From: Rehmannia glutinosa
Taxonomy: Eukaryota; Streptophyta; Magnoliopsida; Lamiales; Orobanchaceae
Reading direction: 5' to 3'
DNA: 64,000 nucleotides
Assembly: GCA_016081115.2 (NCBI GenBank)
Contig: CM071925.1
Span: 14,984,441 to 15,048,440, forward strand
In this document: piece by piece, positions 34,963-46,856 of the stretch
Layout: every line of letters starts with the position of its first letter
Numbering within the stretch: position 1 is the first letter of the stretch
Position numbers and translations under genes: made by a program
The notes under the pieces: generated by a model
What the model saw: the letters and a program-made list of their open reading frames with translations, nothing else
Told to the model about the DNA's origin: nothing
Database searches by the model: none

Positions 34963-36294
34963 TGTTAGATAAATATTTTTATCAAGATTTTGATGATTTT
35001 GTTTTAATAAGATTTTATACCAAAACAATGTTTTTATATGTTGTCCAAATACTCCTCAATAATTAAAATATTTTTACTAATTTTTGGAGTATTTCTTAGA
35101 GTTTGTAATTTGATAAAAATTGGACAACACTTTTGATGGTTTTGTTTAAATTGGTTTTTACACCAAAACTATGTTTATAAATGCTGTCTAAATACTCCCA
35201 AATGTTTTAAAATGTTTTTACTAATTTTTTGGAGTATTTCTTGAAGTTTATTTTTGAAAAAATCGGACAACATTACAAAGGGGAGGTCGCCCGGTCGTCC
35301 AAATGGTCGACCTGTACCTGAAGAAAAGAAAACACGAAACAGAACTTACGGACTTGAAAAATGGAGCAGGGGGACCGGTCCAGGGGACCGGTCGCACCCC
35401 CCTCCGACCGGTCGCACCCCCCTGCAACCCCTACCTGGATCGCACTATTTTCTAAAAAACGGTCGAAGTCTTCAACAGGGCAACCGGTCGCCCTATGTTA
35501 TTTTTTTGACAGCAAAATTCCAACCCGTGTAACTGTCTGTGACAAACAAGATTTGCTTTTCAATTTTGTACAATATTTCTACATCTTGTGATCTTCTTTT
35601 TGTAGACAAAAGTGAAGATAGAGGAGCCTATGTTGGGAGCCTATGTTGGTGAAGCTTCCTATAAATAGAGGATAAATTAAAGACACAAGACACAACACAT
35701 ACAAGCAAAATACACAACAAGAAATCGCAAATTGTTCAAGCTTTCATTTTTACATTCTTGTTGTAATAGCTTTAAAAAGTACTTTCACTTGCACATCTTT
35801 GAGGTCTAGGCTTTTTGATTCTTGATTACACTTGCACTCAATCTTTGTATTGATTTCATAGAGTTGTAATCTTGAATTTTGTCCATCATTCAACACAAGA
35901 CATCCTTGTGAGTATTCTTGTGGTAAGAATACACTTGGGTGATTTAGGTGATAGGTGTTTGAAGAGTGTGGTACTCTTCAAAGGTGGTGAAGGAAGATTG
36001 TGGTAATCTCCTTAAAGGTGTTGTAAGAGGATTGTGGTGATCCTAAAGGTGTTGTATTAATTGTGGTAAATAATAAAATCTTTTTTTCTTTTTGAAATCC
36101 ATCTCGGAGATACTGGGGTGGTAGAGGATTAGGCCCTAGGTGGGTTGAACCTCTTTAAATCAACGAGTGTTGTTTAATTTCCGCATTTACATTCTTGTCA
36201 TTTACTTGTTGATTCGAAAAAGAGGGTGATTTGCGAAAAATCGGCATAATCTATTCACCCCCCCTCTAGATTATCGTAGCCACTTGGACTAACA
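34963..36294 (+). repeat. 5' LTR of element C
   Basis: TGTTAGATAAATATTTTTATC to CACTTGGACTAACA. Two tandem units of about 145 bases lie at its 5' side (about 34978-35128 and 35134-35275), each ending in a GGACAACA-type string. GC-rich palindromes follow (GGGACCGGTCC, CGACCGGTCG at 35405-35414), then TATAAATA at 35660-35667 and a hairpin minisatellite at 35957-36060. Confidence 0.92.
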
Positions 36295-36296
36295 AG

Positions 36297-36308
36297 TGGT
36301 ATCAAAGC
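36297..36308 (+). other. Primer-binding site, element C, one mismatch
   Basis: TGGTATCAAAGC, against TGGTATCAGAGC in A, B and G, two bases after the LTR end. Confidence 0.88.
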
Positions 36309-36351
36309 CAAACTCTTTGGCTAACTCATTCCGAGTAAAGAGGAAAGATCC

Positions 36352-37984
36352 ATGGCTACGAATGAAGCTTATCTCACCACCGGCGCCTCCACCAACAAGC
36401 CACCACTATTCGATGCCAACAACTACGCATTTTGGAAAGACCGCATGGAGTGCTTTCTACAAGGATGCGGATTTGATATTTGGAATGTGGTCATTGAAGG
36501 AGTTGCTCAACCAACAACAAAATTGGAGGATGGTACCACGACTCCCAAGCCATTCAAGGAGTATGATGAAAATGACAAGAAGGCTTTCTCTCTAAACTGT
36601 AAGGCCTTAAATATTTTACATTGCTCTCTTACCGCCACCGAATATAATCGCATAAGAGGCATACGGTCGGCACATGAAGTTTGGGAAAAATTAGAAACCA
36701 TCTATGAGGGCACAAAGAAAGTGAAGCAAGCAAGAAAAACAATGCTTGTGAAAGACTTTGAAAATTTCAATATGCATGATGGTGAAAACATATCAAAAAT
36801 GGTGGAAAGGCTTGACAACATTGTCAATCCTCTTGTGGCTCTTGGAAAGGTCATCTCGAAGAAGATAAGGTGACCAAAGTCTTAAATGCCCTTCCCGGCT
36901 CATGGTCCGAAAAAGGTGACAAGCAATCACGGAAGCTCAAAATCTTGAGACACTCAAGTTTGATGAGCTCATTGGGAATCTCCTTATTTATGAAGTATAT
37001 CTCAAGGAGAGGAAAAATTCTCAACCATCCACCTCTAAACCAAGGCACGCAAAATATTATTAAAGGCTTAGCATTTTCTTCTAATAATGTTTATTATGCT
37101 AGTGATGAGGATGATGAAGAAACGACGGCTCTTGTTAGAAAATTTGCAAAATTTGTAAAAAAAAATAAAGCAAGAAAGCCAAGAGACAATTCTTGCTTCA
37201 AATGCGGAAAATCCGGGCACTACATAGTCGATTGCCCAAAATTAGCGGAGGAGGAACAAAAGAAGAAAAAACATTTACCGAAAAAGAAGGCGTTAAATGC
37301 GGACGTCAAAACTTGGGATGAATTACTTGAAACAACCGACGAGGAAGGAGAATCCGAACATGGTCTTATGGCTATAGACGATGAAAATACCAAGGTACGC
37401 TCTAATGCTTCATCTTCTTCCCTAATTGATGAATTACAATGTGATTTTGATGAATTGCAAAATGAGTTTCAAAATTTGATTATTAAATACAAGAATTTGA
37501 AAAAGGAGCATAAAGAGCTTAAACTAGAAAAAGATAAATTATTTACTTCTTATGACTCTCTTGATAAGGCTCATGCTATTACTCTTACTATGGTTCGTAC
37601 TCTTGAAACCAAAAAACAAACGCTCACAAATGATATTGAAAATTTGAAAAAGGATGTGCATCGATTCAATTTAAGTACGGATAAAGTCACAAAAATTTTA
37701 GATGCACAAAGAGGTGAGCATTCTAAATTAGGACTTGGTTATAAATCTTTTCAAAATGCTTTTAAGAAAAAAGACCAAGGTCCAACCTTTGTACGTGCGT
37801 AGTCCTCGTATTATTACTTGTTTTTATTGTGGTAAGAATGGACACTATGCTAGCAATTGTAAATTGAAGAATAATTTTAGCTATTATTGGAGACCTAAAG
37901 GTATCAAGGCTAACCCCCATGGACCCCAAAATTATAGGGTACCTAAATATAATTCCTTTGTAGGTTATAGGGGCTATAACAACA
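36352..37984 (+). pseudogene. gag: Element C gag
   Basis: ATG at 36352 opens MATNEAYLTTGASTNKPPLF. The capsid-like part (FWKDRMECFLQGCGFDIWNV, AHEVWEKLETIYEGTKKVKQ) ends at a frameshift near 36860 and continues in a second frame from 36870 to 37802. Zinc knuckle 1, CFKCGKSGHYIVDC, is at 37194-37235. A glutamate/lysine-rich coiled coil follows (about 37420-37680; DFDELQNEFQNLIIKYKNLK), then zinc knuckle 2, CFYCGKNGHYASNC, at 37819-37860 in a third frame. Both knuckles keep all CCHC ligands. It would form the particle and package RNA. Only two frame changes break it, so this is among the better preserved gags here. Confidence 0.88.
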
Positions 37985-40422
37985 ATGGAAGATTCAAAAT
38001 GGCTCGTGGACAGCGGATGTTCACGCCATATGACCGGAAAGAGAGAATTTTTTACCAACATCAAGCTCCAAGAAGAGGGTATAGTCATGTTTGGCAATGG
38101 CAAAGGAAGAATTCTTGGAAATGGAGAAATTGACTCATTGAAAATGAAAAGGAAGATACTATTAAGTCTATTCTAAGTGATCGAGGTGGAGAATTTGACG
38201 GCGAATTTAGAGTCTTTTGTGAAACCAAGGGATATAGTCATAACTTTTCGGCTCCAAGGACACCTCAACAAAATGGAGTAGCCGAAAGGAAGAATCGGAC
38301 ACTTCAAGAAATGAGTCGGTCCATGCTAAATGAATTTTCACTTCCAAAATATTTTTGGGCCGAAGCCGTAAGTACCGCTTGCTATGTCATTAATCGAGTT
38401 TATATTCGTCCTAAAATGAATAAAACTCCATATGAGCTTTGGAAAGGAAGAACTCCAAATATTAATTATTTCAAAATATTTGGATGTAAATGTTTTATTT
38501 TGAATACTAAGGATCAATTAGACAAACTTGATCCTAAGGCCGATGAAGGAATTTTTATGGGATATTCAATCAAGAGTAAAGCATATCGGGTTTACAATAA
38601 GACTAGTGAAGTTGTTGAAGAATCCATCCATGTCAAATTCAATGAAGCTTCAGGTGTTGAAAGGATACCCAATGATGAAAGTGATGAAGAGGATATTATT
38701 GAACCCATTGTTCAAGATGAAACTCAAAATGATCAACCTTCAAGCTCAAGTGTTCCTCAAGAAGATAAAGGTGATACTTCGAATCTTCCCATAGCATTGA
38801 AATTTAAGGGAGATCACCCAAAAGATCTTATTATTGGTGATCCCCTTGATAAAGTAATGACTCGAGGAAAATTTGCCGAGAAAGCTCTTATATCTCAAAA
38901 AGAGCCTAAAAATGCTAAGGAAGCCATTGAAGATGAGGATTGGTTTTTAGAAATGCAAGAAGAGTTGAATCAATTTGAAAGGAATGATATATGGGAATTA
39001 GTACCTTGTCCTTCATCTCAAACCATTATTGGTACAAAATGGGTATTTCGGAACAAGCTCGATGACCAAGGCAATATTGTTCGAAACAAAGCAAGGTTAG
39101 TAGCTCAAGGTTATTGTCAAGAAGAAGGTATTGATTATGATGAAACATTTGCACCGAGCACGTTTAGAAGCTATTCGTATTTTACTTGCCTATTCTTGTT
39201 TTAAAAATTTTAAGCTTTACCAAATGGATGTAAAATCCGCATTTTTAAATGGTATTATTCAAGAAGAAGTTTATGTAAAACAACCTCCGGGGTTTGAAAA
39301 TTTTTCTAGGCCTAATGATGTTTATAGACTTAAAAAGGCCTTATATGGTTTGAAACAAACACCCCGTGCATGGTATGATAGACTTAGCTCTTTTCTTTTG
39401 CAAAATGGTTTTACAAGAGGTAAAGTTGACACTACTCTCTTTGTTTTTGAAAAAGGGCAAGATTGCTTATTAGTGCAAATTTATGTTGATGATATTATTT
39501 TGGTGCTACTAATGAATCCTTGTGCAAGAAATTTTCTAAGTTAATGCAAGGTGAATTTGAAATGAGCATGATGGGGGAGCTCAACTTCTTCCTTGGATTT
39601 CAAATTAAGCAATGCCAAGAAGGAATTTATATTTCTCAATCAAAATATACAAAGGAGCTTTTGAAGAAATTTGGCATTGAAGAAGGAAGAACCGTCTCTA
39701 CCCCAATGGCAACAAACGTCAAGATTGACAAAGATGAAAAAGGCAAGTCGGTTGATGAATCCAAATATAGAGGTATGACTGGTAGTTTACTTTATTTAAC
39801 CGCAAGTAGACCGGACATTCTTCATGCCGTATGCCTATGTGCTCGTTTTCAAAGCAATCCCAAAGAATCTCATATGAGTGCCGTTAAAAGGATTTTTCGA
39901 TATTTGAAAGGCACTATTCAATATGGTTTATTCTATCCAAAGAATGAAAATTTTTCTCTTAAAGGATATAGTGATTCGGATTATGCGGGAAATATTGATG
40001 ATCGGAAAAATACTTCCGGATCATGTCAATTTCTAGGTGATTGCCTAGTTTCTTGGTTTTCAAAGAAACAAAATTGTGTTTCACTTTTAACCGGTTTCGA
40101 ATATATTTCTGCGGCATTTTGTTGTACACAACTTCTTTGAATGAAACAAACTTTAGCGGATTATAAATGTTCTTTTGAAATTGTTCCTATCTTTTGTGAT
40201 AACATATCAGCTATAAATATTGCGCAGAATCCGGTTCATCATAACCGTACTAAACATATTGAGATTCGACATCATTTTCTAAGGGATTGTGTCTCAAAAC
40301 GAAAAATTGAGATATCTTTTGTACCATCTCAAGATCAATTAGCGGACATTTTTACAAAACCGCTATCTTCCGAGACTTTTGCATCGATACGAGCTCGTTT
40401 AGGCATAATGCATATTGAATGA
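37985..40422 (+). pseudogene. pol: Element C pol, integrase N-terminal half deleted
   Basis: Protease DSG is at 38009-38017 (KWLVDSGCSRHMTG). At about 38130 the sequence jumps into late integrase, so the HHCC zinc region and the first catalytic Asp are missing. The second Asp (SDRGGEF near 38180) and the Glu region (PQQNGVAERKNRT near 38260) remain. RT runs from about 38940 with IIGTKWVFRNKLDDQGN; a frameshift lies near 39152 and YVDDII at 39482-39499, with a one-base loss right after it. RNase H spans 39930-40422 (LKGYSDSDYAGNIDDRKNTS ... ADIFTKPLSSETFASIRARL) with a stop at about 40138. It cannot encode its own integrase, so recent movement would have needed help in trans. Confidence 0.9.
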
Positions 40423-40596
40423 GGCTTACGTTTGCACTTTGCACGTTTTTAAAACTTAGGGGCGAAAAATCGGATTTTTGGTTGAAAATTCGGATTTTGG
40501 AAAACCGACAGACAGTGAAATTTGAAAGGGTTGAGGGCAACCGGTCGCGTCGCCCTCAACCTCGACCGGTCGCTCTAGGCTATAATTTGGGTTGAA

Positions 40597-40800
40597 ATGG
40601 TTCTGTCTTCAGCATTCGTCACTTTAACACATTTTGGCCATTTTTCGTCCCCTTTGCCAAAATCACTAAAATTTCACTTCAAATTTATTTTCTTGCATAT
40701 GTTTTATTTTTGGACTTCATTAGGCTCGATTATTATCATCATTGCTTATCTTTACCGTATAAATGGTAAGAATTCTACTCCATTTGCTCAATTGGGTTGA
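40597..40800 (+). CDS. Small hydrophobic ORF after pol in element C (hypothetical)
   Basis: A 67-codon ORF starting MVLSSAFVTLTHFGHFSSPL, with a hydrophobic run near residues 40-53 (WTSLGSIIIIIAYLYRING) that could be one membrane helix. The same block exists in element G at about 63440-63650. There the start (MVLSSAFVTLIHFGHFSSPL) and the tail (STIIIIARLYRLNGKN) are recognisable, but the frame between them is broken. The AATGGTAAGAAT near its end also fits a splice donor, so the conservation may be at the RNA level instead. No family is recognised and a functional protein is unproven. Confidence 0.3.
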   Translation: MVLSSAFVTLTHFGHFSSPLPKSLKFHFKFIFLHMFYFWTSLGSIIIIIAYLYRINGKNSTPFAQLG

Positions 40801-41389
40801 ACCTTGAGATTTTGACTTATTTGCAAAATTCTTGATGCTAGTTTCATATGAATGTGATGAGCTTTATATTTATGATGTATTGAATCTTTGTTTGAACTGA
40901 ATTGGTGATGAAATTTTTTTGGCTTAAACAAATCCCAAAGGCGTTATATTTCTCTAGTTTTATTCGACGCACGCCAAGTGTTCGACGAAATGTTTCAATG
41001 AAAAATTCATCATCTACATGATTCTCTCGATTTGAAAAGTCTTATAAGTATATAGAGATCATGTTTTATCAATCAAATGAGCTTTTGCAAGTCAATTGAT
41101 CAACATTTCTCTTTTATTTGGAATTTAAGCTTCAATTTTCAAAAAGCTCGATAAATCGATAAATTTGCGCACTTTGATATGAATATATGATGTTTTTATC
41201 GTGCTAACATTCTTTTTGATGATTCCAAAGTGGGAGAAACATGAAAAACGCTCATACGCTCAAATAAGCGAAAATAAGCTCGCAAGAAAAGCTATAAGCT
41301 AGGGCTCCTAAAAGCCATAAGCTGTGAATATTGCTTAGTCCATTTGATGTATTGTGGACTTTTATGCTTGACTAATGATGTTTTGTGAC

Positions 41390-41503
41390 AGGGGGAGCTT
41401 ATAAGCTTATGGAATTCAAGCTTAAGTTGTGAAAGCTAAGCTTTTAGCTTTTAGTTGTTGCTTGTATACTTGTTCTTGATATGCATATTGATAGGGGGAG
41501 CTT
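41390..41503 (+). repeat. Upstream polypurine-tract repeats, element C
   Basis: Two copies of AGGGGGAGCTT (41390-41400 and 41493-41503) precede the functional tract. Multiplied polypurine tracts upstream of the 3' LTR are a described feature of Sireviruses (recalled). Confidence 0.7.
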
Positions 41504-41654
41504 GTGAAAAAATGATTTTGAAAAATCTTTGCTCCTATCCTTGTGTGCTTGTACTTATGATGTATCTTGCTTGTAATTGATTGTTGTTTTAAGACCGGAA
41601 AATTTGTTTTGTTTTAAAATCGACCTTCTAAAATTGTTTTGGTTTGTAATCATC

Positions 41655-41666
41655 AAAAAGGGGGAG
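41655..41666 (+). other. Polypurine tract, element C
   Basis: AAAAAGGGGGAG ends two bases before the TG of the 3' LTR. Confidence 0.9.
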
Positions 41667-41668
41667 TT

Positions 41669-42994
41669 TGTTAGATAAATGTTTTTATCAAGATTTTGAT
41701 GATTTTGTTTTAATAAGATTTTATACCAAAACAATGTTTTTATATGTTGTCCATATACTCCTAAATGATTTAAAATGTTTTTACTAATTTTTGGAGTATT
41801 TCTTAGAGTTTTTAATTTGATAAAAATTGGACAACACTTTTGATGGTTTTGTTTAAATTGGTTTTTACACCAAAACTATGTTTATAAATGTTGTCTAAAT
41901 ACTCCCAAATGTTTTAAAATGTTTTTACTAATTTTTTGGAGTATTTCTTGAAGTTTATTTTTGAAAAAAATCGGACAACATTTCAAAGGGGAGGTCGGCC
42001 GTGTCGCCCAAAATGGTCGACCTATACCAAGAAAAGAAAACACGAAAGCAGTAACTTACGGACTTGAAAAATGGAGCGGGGGACCGGTCGGGAGGGCCGA
42101 CGGTCGCATCCCCTCCGACCCGGTCGCACCCCCGCAACCCCTACCGGATCGCACTATTTTTTAAAAAACGGTCGAAATCTTCAACAGGCAACCGGTCGCC
42201 CTATGTTATTTTTTTGACAAAAAATTCCAACCGTTTAATCTGTGACAAAGAAAATTTGCTTTTCAATTTTGTACAATATTTCTACATCTTGTGATCTTCT
42301 TTTTGTAGACAAAAGTGAAGATAGAGGAGCCTATGTTGGGAGCCTATGTTGGTGAAGCTTCCCTATAAATAGAGGATAAATTGAAGACACAACACACAAC
42401 ACATACAAGCAAAATACACAACAAGAAATCTGCAAATTGTTCAAGCTTTCATTTTTACATTCTTGTTATAATAGCCTAAGTACTTTCACTTGCACATCTT
42501 TGAGGTCTAGGCTTTTTGATTCTTGATTACACTTGCACTCAATCTTTGTATTGATTTCATAGAGTTGTAATCTTGAATTTTGTCCATCATTCAACACAAG
42601 ACATCCTTGTGAGTATTCTTGTGGTAAGAATACACTTGGGTGATTTAGGTGATAGGTGTTTGAAGAGTGTGGTACTCTTCAAAGGTGGTGAAGGAAGATT
42701 GTGGTAATCTCCTTGAAGGTGTTGTAAGAGGATTGTGGTGATCCTAAAGGTGTTGTATTAATTGTGGTAATTAATAAAATCTTTTTTTCTTTTTGAAATC
42801 CATCTCGGAGATACTGGGGTGGTAGAGGATTAGGCCCTAGGTGGGTTGAACCTCTTTAAATCAACGAGTGTTGTTTAATTTCCGCATTTACATTCTTGTC
42901 ATTTACTTGTTGATTCGAAAAAGAGGGTGATTTGCGAAAAATCGGCATAATCTATTCACCCCCCTCTAGATTATCGTAGTCACTTGGACTAACA
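41669..42994 (+). repeat. 3' LTR of element C
   Basis: TGTTAGATAAATGTTTTTATC to CACTTGGACTAACA, then the TCTAA duplication. TATAAATA at 42364-42371; hairpin minisatellite at 42661-42757. The palindromic core is altered compared with the 5' LTR (GACCCGGTCGCAC instead of GACCGGTCGCAC), while the rest is nearly the same. Confidence 0.92.
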
Positions 42995-43733
42995 TCTAAA
43001 TCATTGGATGACCTTATTATGAGCCAAAAAGAGTGTGGAGACATGACAGACATAGGATTCAATTCCTTTGTGCACAGACAAACTCCCAGAGTGATCTTGG
43101 AAAAAGGATCTTCAAGTAATGAAGCATCTCAAAAATCCAAGACACCAAATGTTGCACACACATTCATTCCAAAGCACAACCACAAACAAACTGGCCTTGG
43201 ATATAAAGGAAAAGGAAAACAACCAGTTGAGTATGCTGAGAGGACAGCTGAGAAGAAATCCAGCAGAGTGCCTCAGCAAACTCCAAACAGGAAGTACTCT
43301 GTGAAGAAGAAACACAAATGATGGGAATGGTAGAAACTATCCAAGCCAAGCTGATTGGAATAATGTGAAATATCAGCAAAGACCTATGGAATATATGCCA
43401 AAATGGCAAAGGCCTAGAACTCAACAAAAGTCATTCCAAAGGCAAGCGAGCTATCATCAGCACACATATGCACCCAAGCACTACACTCAGAAATATCACA
43501 ATTACCCAAAGAAGCAATTGCTAAAACACACACACAGGCATACAGACAAAAGAGACAGTTGTATGAACCTAAAGCCTCCAAGCAATTTGCCAAGGTGAAT
43601 TATGATTATGGCACAGATAGATGGCAACCTCTTAGAGTCAGATCATTTGGCTATAGGTTGGTTGGATCATCTTACAGCAGTAACCCCTCAGGACCCAGGC
43701 AAGTATGGGTACCTAAAAATCTGATTCCCTTGA
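42995..43733 (+). pseudogene. gag: Element B gag, C-terminal part after element C
   Basis: Resumes at TCTAAATCATTGGATGACC and encodes SLDDLIMSQKECGDMTD, then a Lys/Gln-rich region (HNHKQTGLGYKGKGKQPVEY near 43180). After frame changes at about 43320, an aromatic/basic linker (FAKVNYDYGTDRWQPLRVRS near 43580) leads to protease. The same order is seen in A. Confidence 0.75.
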
Positions 43734-46700
43734 TTGCAGGTTCAGGGAACATTTGAGTTCCAAGGAACCTGGTACATGGATAGTGGCTGTTCCAGACACG
43801 TGACAGGGAACAAGAAAAATCTGTCAAAATTCAAGGAGATTAGAGGTGCAAAAGTCATATTTGGAGGAAATGAAGCTCCAGGGGAAATAAGAGGCGTTGG
43901 ATCCATCAAGAAAAATGGATTAGAAATCACAGATGTTGCATATGTTGAAGGCCTCAACTTCAACCTGTTAAGCATCGCCCAACTCGTGACAAGGGCTATA
44001 ATGTTGGATTCAATATGGGAGTGTGCTAAATTAAAGACACTGAATCAAATGAAGTAGTGTTGCAAGGATCCAGACAAAAGAACATGTATGTGGTAGATTG
44101 GTCGACTGCCACACCAAGCACTTGTCTGCTAGCAAAGAGTACAACCGAATCAAGTTGGTTGTTTGCATATGATCTTTGAATCACCACGAATTTCAAGACA
44201 ATTAACAAGCTTGCAAGGAGTAATCTTGTAGAAGGACGCCGCTGACGATTTCGGTGTACAAGAAGGAAAGTGTTTGTGATGCATGCCAGATGGGAAAGCA
44301 AATCAAATCATCATTCAAAGAGAAGTCAAGTCCATCTTCAACAAGGATACTGCATCTATTGCATATGGATCTATTTGGTCCAGTTGAGCCAGCCAACATA
44401 AGTGGAAAGAAATACACTCTAGTAGTGGTGGATGATTATTCAAGATATACATGGATAATCTTCATGTGCAAAAAGAAGGAAACTTTGCAGAAGTTACCTC
44501 AACTGATGAAAAGAGTTCAACATGGGAAGAGTCAACCCATTATAAAGATAAGATCTTATAGAGGAACTGAATTTGTAAATGGAATAATAACTCAGTATTG
44601 TGTTGAAAATGGTATTGCTCATGAATTATCTGCAGCAAGGACTCCACAGCAGAATGGAGTAGCAGAAAGAAGAAATAGAACTCTCAAGGAAGCTGCAAGA
44701 ACCATGTTAGCTGAAGCTGGATTGAAAAATAGATGCATGATCAATAGACAGCTGACAAAGACTCCCTATGAAATATGGACAAGGAGAAAGCCAAATGTTG
44801 CATATTTTAAAATATTTGGATGTAAATGCTTCATCCACAACAATGGCAAGGATAATCTAAAGGCTTTTGATGCTAAAGCTGATGAAAGTATTTTCTTGGG
44901 ATACTCAGCTGAAAGCAAAGCCTACAGAGTGCTGAACAAGAGGACTATGGTCACAGAAGAGTCTATCCATGTGGTTTTTGATGAACCTAATGTAAATGGA
45001 GATGACATTGAAGAGTTAGCTGATAAGCTAAATCAGCCAACCATGCAGAAGAGTCCTGATATTGAAGCAGAAGCTGGAGCAATTAATCAGGATGAAGATG
45101 AGATAGCTGAATCTCAAAGACAGCTGGAAAATCTGCAACTAAATGATGATGAGAGAGTTGCTCAAGACAACACAGCTGCAAGACGACTGAACCCAGCTGA
45201 TTTATTCCAACCTGATGTGAGATGGCTGAGAGACCATCCACCAGAGCTAGTTATTGGAAATGTAAGAGATGGTATAAGAACCAGATCCAGAGCTCAACAA
45301 GAAGCAATGTTCACTTGTTTTATTTCTCAAATAGAGCCAAAAGATGTGTCCCAAGCATTGGATGACACACATTGGATTCAGGCCATGCAAGAAGAGCTGA
45401 ATCAGTTTGAAAGGAACAAGGTTTGGGAATTGGTGCAAAGACCAACCCATCAAAATGTTATTGGCACAAAATGTGTTTTCAGAAACAAGATGAATGAGGA
45501 AGGTTCTGTGGTAAGAAACAAAGCAAGATTGGTAACCAAAGGGTATTGCCAAGAAGAAGAAATAGATTTTGATGAAACATTTTCTCCTGTTGCAAGATTA
45601 GAAGCAATAAGGATGTTTCTTGCCTATGCTACACACAAGAACTTTATTGTATATCAAATGGATGTGAAAAGTGCATTTTTGAATGGATTGTTGGAAGAAG
45701 AAGTCTATGTTGAGCAACCTCCAGGTTTTGAGCAGAAGACTCTTGGAGATAAGGTGTACAAGCTCAAGAAAGCTCTATATGGATTGAAACAGGTACCTAG
45801 AGCATGGTATGATACATTATCTCAATTTCTGAAAGATAATGGATTCACCAAAGGCAAAGTGGACAGAACACTCTTCAGAATTCAAGATGGAGAGAGTATA
45901 CTACTTGTTCAAATATATGTGAATGACATTATTTTTGGATCCACAAACAAAGAGCTGTGTGATAAATTCTCAAACCTCATGCAAGGCAAATTTGAAATGA
46001 GCATGATGGGAGAGCTGACATTCTTCTTAGGACTTCAAGTTAAACAACTGAAAGATGGAACCTTCATAAGTCAAACAAAGTACACCAGGGATTTAATGAA
46101 GAAATTTGGTATGGAAGAGAAGTCTTCTGTGAAAATACCAATGAATACATCAGTCAAGATGGATATGGATGCAGATGGTAAGCCTGTGGATCAAACCAGC
46201 TATAGGGCACTTATTGGATCACTGATCTATCTAACAACAAGTAGGCCATACATCACCTTTGCAGTAGGTGTATGTGCAAGATTCCAATGTGCACCAAAGG
46301 AAAGCCACATGACTGCAGCTAAGAGAATCCTAAGATATCTGAAGGGATGCCAAGAAGTTGGCTTATGGTATCCAAATGAAGGTGGATTCAAGCTAATTGG
46401 TTACTCAGACTCGACTATCTTTGGATGTAGAGTTGACGGGAAGAGTACTTCGGTACATGTCAAATGCTTGGAAATAGATTGGTTTCTGGTTTAGCAAGAA
46501 GCAAAACTCAATAGCCACATCTACAAGTGAAGCAGTACATACATAGCCGCATCACATTTGTTGTGCCCAAGTCTTATGGATGAGACAACATCTGAGAGAT
46601 TATAAAATTGAAGAAAAAGAGATCCCAATTATGTGTGATAACACAAGTGCTATTGATCACCCAGAATCCTGTGTTGCATTCAAGAACAAAGCACATTGAT

Positions 46701-46856
46701 GTCAGATATCATTTCATAAGAGATCATGTTGAAAAGAAAGACATCACCTTGAATACATCTCAACCGATAAACAAGAATGACATATTCAAAAAGCCATTAC
46801 GTGAATAAAGATTTGAAGAGCTTAAGCATGAGCTAGGGTTAATTGAGCTGAGTTGA
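43734..46856 (+). pseudogene. pol: Element B pol: protease, integrase, RT, RNase H
   Basis: Protease DSG is at 43779-43787 (TWYMDSGCSRHVTGN). Frames shift at about 44040-44250 across the integrase zinc region. A single frame of 746 codons (44254-46494) then holds the end of the zinc region (CDACQMGK), the integrase core, the linker, RT and the start of RNase H. Odd residues: the second integrase Asp is Tyr (IRSYRGTEF, codon 44557-44559), a short in-frame deletion follows GLK near 44722, and RT YVDD is YVND (codon 45922-45924). RNase H continues in other frames to the TGA at 46854-46856. The substitutions predict an inactive enzyme even where the frame is open. Confidence 0.9.

Larger units (their letters stand above)
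40423..41668 (+). other. Post-pol region of element C without an aORF
   Basis: It holds CGACCGGTCG at 40563-40572, a short hydrophobic ORF (40597-40800) and several AAGCTT/AGCTTAT-rich stretches. Polypurine-like AGGGGGAGCTT occurs at 41390-41400 and 41493-41503, before the true tract at 41655-41666. No counterpart of the A/B/D aORF is present. Confidence 0.75.
34963..42994 (+). mobile_element. Sirevirus element C, both LTRs, internally deleted
   Basis: An 8.03-kb copia element inserted in B's gag, with TCTAA duplications at 34958-34962 and 42995-42999; A's uninterrupted gag reads GCATCTAAATCATTGG at this spot. It has LTRs of about 1.33 kb, a primer site with one mismatch, gag with two zinc knuckles, pol lacking the front of integrase, no aORF, and repeated polypurine tracts. 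LTRs are very similar apart from changes in the GC-rich core. Palindromes and multiple polypurine tracts point to Sirevirus. Confidence 0.93.
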
